Origin: Nereocystis luetkeana
Lineage: Eukaryota > Sar > Phaeophyceae > Laminariales > Laminariaceae
Direction: 5' to 3'
DNA length: 64,000 nucleotides
Assembly (NCBI GenBank): GCA_031213475.1
Contig: JARUPZ010000016.1
Coordinates: forward strand, 10,308,270 to 10,372,269
The position numbers and the translations under genes were made by a program. This document shows positions 58,230 through 64,000 of the stretch, piece by piece; the first letter of the stretch is position 1; each line of letters opens with the position of its first letter. The notes beneath the pieces are model-generated. The model did no database searches. It saw nothing but the letters and a program-made list of their open reading frames with translations, and was not told the DNA's origin.

Positions 58230-60170
58230 ACTAAGGGTCGTTATTATCGAAGAGTGTTTTCTTCTCAATTTCCTAATTTTCCTGTTTTTTTTGTCTTATT
58301 AGAGAAGAGGAAATCCGAGTACGATTCCTGTTTTTTCGCCCTCTGTTGAATTTCCTGCTTCAGGAAATATGTTCTCGTTTCCTCTGTTTCATTTTTTTTC
58401 TTCGAAATAAAGAAGGAAGGCAGGGAGATATGTTATTGACGCTCTGTAACTCGCCATTTGTGGACGCAAAAATACTGATATTTATTTTAGCAGCCCACCA
58501 TCCCACCATTTTTTGCCTCAAAAATAGCGTTGCCCCAAAAACAATCAGGCCCACAATATGCAGCATCAAAAGCACTCGTGCCTTTGTCAAGAGCATCACG
58601 TTATCCCAAAAATTTGTTAATTAATGTCAAGCTCGTATCAATAGTTGGTCTTACAGTAGGAGTGCTTGTCTTCGCCTCTACGAGCACTAGGACTGCTGCG
58701 TCTCGCGCCTCCGCCGCCCGAAACCCATTTCGGTGGCTCACGACAATCAACTCGATCGAGCATCTCTTGGAAACGTGAAAACATAATGCCCGTTTTGTGC
58801 CGTAAAAAATTAAACCTGGCGGACATACTGCAGGATAAGAGAACACATACTGCAAAAAAAGAAAAAGCAGTTTCGGTGAAAACGAGGCATAACCAACCGC
58901 ACCGGCAGCAGAGCAATTAGTGTCCGCCGCTTGCAAGTAGATGCTACTCGGTTCGTCCAATCCGACAACCATAACGGCGATGTCGCGCCAAGGGTGGCTT
59001 GCGGCACCCACACAGGAAAACAAAAACTGGGGCGTGCCTCGGGCATGCGTTCCCGATCGCGAACGTAAATGGACAAGCGACGAACGCAGGCAGCACCAAA
59101 ACGAACGGGGCATCGGCGATCTATCACACCACGACGGAGGACAGCAGTAAGGTCAAAACTGCTACTGTAAAAAAAAACAAGCGGACACGCAGGGGGGAGG
59201 GGGGGGGGGGGGGGGGGGTAGGGCTCTGCTGCACGTCATCGTGTGATCAATCAAGAGGGACTCCCACCGCGGCTGCGCGATTCTCGCACCTAACGATACC
59301 CATGATATGCACCCGCTTCTGTCCGCCTACGATATTTACTACCAGGTACAGCAGTATAACATACCAATGAAAGTACACCGCAACTCTCCTCCGGAACAAT
59401 CAATCAAGCCAGCAGTCTGTCGGCATTGACACTGACAGCAAAAATTTCCTGCCATCCTGCCCACACGCTTCCTACGATAGACCAACTTTTTCCTGCCACG
59501 ACACATCCCTCCCTTCCCCCGACAACAACGTTCCTGCACCTTTTTCCTCGACGAAACGTGCAAGGTTACACCGCACCAACCCAATACGTACCTCCCCCCC
59601 CCCCCCCGTCTCCGACAAAGAACCGGTAACGCCGCCCTCACCATTAAAAACATAGGACTGGGACAACTGACACACGCCTTCGAACTTTGCACCGCTACCA
59701 TCACCTCGCCCAAAACGCTCCACGGAGCCGAAGCGCTCATCAAAAGCCGGAAAACCCGCCACCCCCCAGCGAACAAGGCTACGTAGCTCTCCTCCGTGCG
59801 ACCAGTCCAATACTACTACAGAACACTACTCCTCCAAACTAGGGCAGACGCCGAGCTTAAAAGCCAAAACTCAAACTGCAATCGTCGCTGCTGCCGCTGC
59901 TGCCACCGCCAGCAAAGCAGTGCCGTCCCATGCAGGTACGACGATGACCAAACACGCGCTCAAACGGCGGCGCGGAACTCCAGGTCGAGCACGCTTTCCC
60001 CAACAGTCCCTTCTCAAAAACGAACAACAAAGAAATCCCGACCGATCGATCGACCGACCGACGAACGGACGATCTTCTTCCACGTGTTTTTGCCTGCCTA
60101 GGCCGACCAAGCAAGCAACCCAAAAACCACCCACACTCCCATATTTCTTGTTCTCTTTTTTTTCCCCCCC
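58230..60170. other. Intergenic DNA, no firm gene
   Basis: AT-rich to about 58560. 58999-60100 then has C-rich open stretches on the plus strand, for example a Lys/Thr/Ala-rich frame at 59628-59784 and an Ala-rich one at 59843-60100. There is a long poly-G tract at 59193-59219. No domains or convincing splice pairs were found. Confidence 0.4.
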
Positions 60171-60174
60171 CTGA

Positions 60175-62632
60175 CTACGATTGCAGTGGCATGAATTGCT
60201 GCTGGGGAATCATGGCGGGGCCCATCCTGTAGAGGAGAATCTGTTGCACGTGGTGCCTAACGTCGTCGCTTTTGCAGCGCACGAGGCGCGTCATGCTCCC
60301 GTACATCCACGCCAGGTTTTGGCGTATCTACCACGGAATCACACGGCAGCGAAGGAGGGGGAGGTGATGACGACGACGACGACGATGATGATGATGATGA
60401 TGATGGTGTTACCACATTAGCTCCATGATGAGATTTCACACTATTGTTCATTTCTCAGAAACGTCATTTCCTTAAAACCTACCAGGTATAGCATTTCCCA
60501 TGAAATCTACGTAGCATCTCCCTGAAATCTACGAACGTAGCACATTTTCATTTCCCTGAATCAAGCGTTTCCCCCTGAAATCTACGTAGCATCTGCCTGA
60601 GATCTATTCAAAACGCGCCCTTGGTAGCATTTTCCTGAAATCAAAGGTTTATCTGAGATCTAGCCCGTGGTAAAGAAAGTGATACAAGGGGGAGGTTTTT
60701 CTGAATGCTGCTGTATGATACGGTACACGTTTGGAGCAAGGAGAGAGACATACAAAAGCGAGAGCGTTGCATTGGACCGGTCCCGAAGCATTCAACACCC
60801 TGCTGAGGTGATTGACGTACACACATGATATAAGCCTTGTCTACTGCGCGTGTTGAACGAGGGAACCGCGGGAAAACGTTCATGCGCGTGAAAGAAGCAA
60901 AACGGCAATGGCGGAAGTAATGTCTGCTTATGATCCAACCACCGCCAGGACAGCTTCTAAAGGAACGCTATATTAGTGAGTCGTGTAGAGTTAAGTGTTC
61001 AGTGTTTTCACAGCGCGAGTCGACGACGAGGGAAGGAAGGGCTGATAAGTCTTCTTGCCATGAAAAAATGCGAAGGTACAAACCGTACGTACATTCGTGG
61101 GGAGGGGAGAGAGGAGCCTCGTATGTAACCCCGAATCTGAGTAACGACTACAGCAGTAGAAGGGAGAGAAAACAACAAGAGAATCAATTGGATGAAAACA
61201 AGACAAAAAACAGCGTACGAAGTATCACACAATTGCTGTAAAATAGTGCACGCTGGATTTTGTTTCCCACCTGCTCGTCGCCGATGTGCATCATGCTCCC
61301 CAGAGCAAGGATAACCAGAGAGGTAGTCTCCTTCACCTCCTCGGCCAGCGCCGCGTGGTCTAGCCCCGGAAGGCTTTGCTCCAGGCCCATGGAGTGCTCC
61401 TCTCGGTCAGCGTATGCCAGCACCACGCACTTGCACGCCTGCAGCAGGCGTCCCTGTGAGCAGCAGGCGGGGGTAAAGAGTAAAGGTAGACCCGTTGGGC
61501 TTTGGCTCAATGAAAGAGTCGTTGCGATTGCTGGGCGACAGAGACGTTAGGTTTACTTGATGAAAGCGTCGTTGGGATTGCTGGACAACAGAGGCGTTGG
61601 GCTTGCTTAATGAAAGCGGCATTGGGATTGCTGAACAACAGGGCCGTTGGGTTTGCTCAACAACAGCACCATCGTGGTAGTGCCACGTCCCCGTCTTGAG
61701 AGCCCAAGGCGTCGGTGTGAATGACGACAGGTATCGGTGTGAGTACAACTCTGACTCTTCCTTCGGCTTTCATCTCCCCCATGGTTTACAGTGCATGCTG
61801 TGCAACACACGCTGCGCACACACATGTCGTACATTTTTTTATGCTGCGCAATCCATGCTGCGCGGTACACATGTGTGCAAAACATCCATGCAAACCATGC
61901 TGCTCGCTGCATCCTGTTGAATAACATGCCCCAGCAATACACAAGCTGTGCAACACACACTATGCTAAAACACGCTCCGCAAAGGACAGGCTGCAGTTTT
62001 TTCGTCCCAACCATCTGACATTTTCAAATTAGACTACATTTTAGTGAAGAGCAACTAAAGCTGTGTTGGACTAAGCCAAGAGCAACGAAGGCGTCGTTAG
62101 CTTGTTTTTTTCGTGCTCGTCTCTGTCTTTAGTGGCTCTTTGTGCCTCGGATACTGCACCACAGAGTGTTTGATATCACTAAGAGGCTTCGGGCCAGAGG
62201 CTAAAAAAAAAAGGGTGTAAGATTCAACGTAATAAATCTGGAGTCTGTGGAGCGGGATAGTGGGATTGTATCTCAACATTTACGGAAGGCATGCTTGGTC
62301 AGGGGATACACACGAGTAGAAGAGAGAACGAGTTTGGCTGAGGTTGGAATCGCTCATATCAAAGCCCCTTCTTGCTGATATTCCAAGCGGGAATACGGCA
62401 GAGGGCTGCCTCGCCCATGGCAGCGCGTAGACCGTGTGCGTTCGAAGCCACAATAACTTATCCAAAACCAAGAGTGAGTAGGACCGAAAAAAACAAAGGA
62501 ATTACTATTTTTCGAAACGTTCACCTGCGCGAAGGGCCACCCTGCGCCGCCTTCCACAGGCTCTCCGGTCTCCACATCCATACCGCAAGCAAGGACCACG
62601 AGCGTTTGCAGCAGCAGGTTATATCCCGCCAC
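60175..62632 (-). CDS. Probable BIG/SEC7-type ARF-GEF, C-terminal exons
   Basis: Three minus-strand exons, 62632-62525, 61453-61271 and 60327-60175, all phase 0, with CAG/GTGAAC and CAG/GTGGGA donors and a TAG stop. Joined they give 147 residues: a leucine-rich helix (YNLLLQTLVVLACGMD), then LLQACKCVVLAYADRE, KETTSLVILALGSMMHIGDE, and QNLAWMYGSMTRLVRC leading to DDVRHHVQQILLYRMGP near the end. The order and spacing match what I recall of the C-terminal HEAT-like region of BIG-family GEFs, which load ARF GTPases at the trans-Golgi. The catalytic Sec7 domain would lie outside the window, so the call is an inference from a short tail. An alternative is another HEAT-repeat trafficking protein such as Mon2. 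Confidence 0.5.
60415..60670 (+). repeat. Imperfect repeats of CCTGAAATCTACGTAGCAT type
   Basis: Five or six units of CCCTGAAATCTACG / CGTAGCATCT words in the last intron of the minus-strand gene. Confidence 0.6.
61012..61180 (+). repeat. SINE-like family 6, copy
   Basis: GCGCGAGTCGACGACGAGGG, GTGGGGAGGGGAGAGAGGAG and CCCCGAATCTGAGTAACGAC. Confidence 0.6.
61495..61665 (+). repeat. Tandem repeat, about 56-bp period, three copies
   Basis: TTGGG.TTGCT, AATGAAAGCG and GGGATTGCTGG.CAACAG recur in order. Confidence 0.75.
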
Positions 62633-62659
62633 CTGCCCCGTCACCGCACACCGGACGAT

Positions 62660-64000
62660 CAGGGAGGGGGTGGGGGGGAGGGCGGTGCGCCCACGTTGCG
62701 CAGCGAAAAGTTTGGTCAGATAGCGTCCGTTCGGTGTACGGCAGGTGCGAGTCACACCATGCCGTTGTTGTTCACAAAAACAAGCTCGTCATACGTAGCA
62801 CGGCGGTGTTACTATAAGCAAAGCTGCTATTAATTTAGACTTATTATTTATTTATACTGCTTCCGACCCCCCCACGTAAATGCCAACGCCACGTGACCAT
62901 TGCCCAAATTTAAAAAGCACACGGGTACAATCTCGGCGACTCAAGCATTTATCGCCGCATGAGCTATCGAACGCTTCATTCAAACACTACATTACGCGAC
63001 AGTGGATAACATCTTCAGACTCGAACATTGAGAATGTGGTCATTCATACACACGGAAACTTGAGTAGGACACACCCTGCCATACTACACATTCGAGCCTG
63101 GCCCAAAAGGAGGCATGTCGTAAAGCGCTGTCGCAAACTGTACCCTACCCCTGTTTCACACACTATCCAATAGGGTTGGGCACTGGGTGACTCGGCCAGT
63201 AGCGACTATGCTGTCGTCGAAATCAATCTGTGTACTGGATTGCAGGAGTACACATACTGTCCCTCCTCTCTCCGTTCTCCGCCCGAAACGCACCTGGTGG
63301 ATTTCCGTGCTATAATATGGCGTGTTTCTTGGGCGTACGTAATATAAAAACTACTGGCGAATATACTGGCGAGGTCAGTCAGTAGACTACTACTGCCAGT
63401 ACATACTGTGCCAGTGCCCAACCCTGGCTTTAAGCACTATCCAACCCTTGATTCAAACACAATCCAACTCCTGTTGTAAACACTTATACCACGGAAATAT
63501 CATAATCTATCTATCTACAGATAGATCATCTAGTTCCTCCCCTACGGTTGCGAGAGGTTGGGCACGATCTGCATGGTACAGATACAAACCAGAAAACACG
63601 TGCCAGATCATGCAGAATATATGGCTCCCACCCGGTAACATGAGCTAGATCATATAGATCAGGAATAGAGCTATCTGCTCTGAAAAATCTAATCATAAAC
63701 TGTGGGAATGATCTGCAGATGATCTATCTGTCCCGAGGTGAGGAAATATCTGTTTCGAACAATGTCCAACCCCTATTTCAAACACATCCAACCCCTATTC
63801 AAGGTTGATTGCCTCGGGGGAGGGGGGGGGTATCCGTGTATCTGTGCAAGGCAGGTGCGAGCCACGGCATGGGCGTTGCTGTGGCACAAAATAAGCTCAC
63901 CATCGCACAGCGGTGATACCCCGCTACAGTAAGGGCATCGAAGAAAGTCTCCGTCATGCAAAGAACAAGTTATGGACCGAAATTATCTTGACAAGATCGT
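62660..64000. other. Right edge: no firm exon; repeats
   Basis: Upstream side of the minus-strand gene, so probably intron. 63420-63480 and 63755-63800 hold CCAACCCCTATTTCAAACAC-type short repeats. 62738-62812 and 63853-63925 are diverged copies of one segment. Confidence 0.4.
63495..63735. repeat. GATC-rich repeat family 3, copy 6
   Basis: CTACAGATAGATCATCTAG, GCTCCCACCCGGTAACATGA and GAATGATCTGCAGATGATCT. Confidence 0.65.

Noticed and set aside
58601-59113. 170-codon minus-strand frame
   Set aside because: No domain or exon-like composition; likely chance in a GC-mixed spacer.

Overview
The window reads as nuclear DNA of a multicellular photosynthetic stramenopile, most likely a brown alga. 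The reasons are: short GC-rich exons separated by long repeat-rich introns with GT-AG borders; a eukaryotic assimilatory nitrate reductase cut into 17 exons; and a gene whose N-terminus looks like a heterokont bipartite plastid-targeting presequence (signal peptide, then a VPAF cleavage motif). No bacterial operons, rRNA genes, functional tRNA genes or CRISPR arrays were seen. The species cannot be fixed from sequence alone.

Layout, left to right. (1) 1-8622, plus strand: the 3' five exons of a subtilisin-family (S8, KP-43-like) serine protease with a hydrophobic C-terminal tail; the gene starts upstream of the window. Degenerate tandem copies of its last-exon end follow to about 9.2 kb. (2) 9.3-15.9 kb: repeat-rich intergenic DNA. 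(3) 15932-40664, plus strand: a complete nitrate reductase, 17 exons over 24.7 kb, 821 residues, with molybdenum-cofactor, dimerisation, cytochrome b5 and FAD/NAD(P)H domains in order. About 10 percent of the gene is coding; the introns hold MITEs, SINE-like elements, a non-autonomous hAT element, microsatellites and decayed copies of the gene's own exons. (4) 40.7-49.6 kb: intergenic DNA with a decayed LINE 3' end at 45.2-46 kb. (5) 49600-51019, minus strand: exons of an unrecognised gene. (6) 51.66-54.45 kb, plus strand: a broken non-LTR retrotransposon (reverse transcriptase) and a second LINE 3' remnant. (7) 55330-57855, plus strand: a three-exon DUF493 (YbeD-like) gene with a plastid presequence. 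(8) 60175-62632, minus strand: the last three exons of a large protein whose layout matches the C-terminus of BIG/SEC7-type ARF guanine nucleotide exchange factors; it continues past the window.

The genes do not form a pathway. Nitrate reductase (cytosolic nitrate assimilation), a plastid DUF493 protein, a secreted or membrane protease and a Golgi trafficking factor are ordinary neighbours in such a genome. The notable biology lies in the repeats: a TTAA-flanked palindromic MITE family with CCC ends (piggyBac-like, 11 copies), a second palindromic MITE family ending in ACGGGGG (11 copies), a hAT-type element with intact 8-bp target duplications, a possible TRIM element, nested insertions, and repeated small duplications of exon ends inside the nitrate reductase introns. 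Exon coordinates were worked out by hand from reading frame, intron phase and splice motifs.
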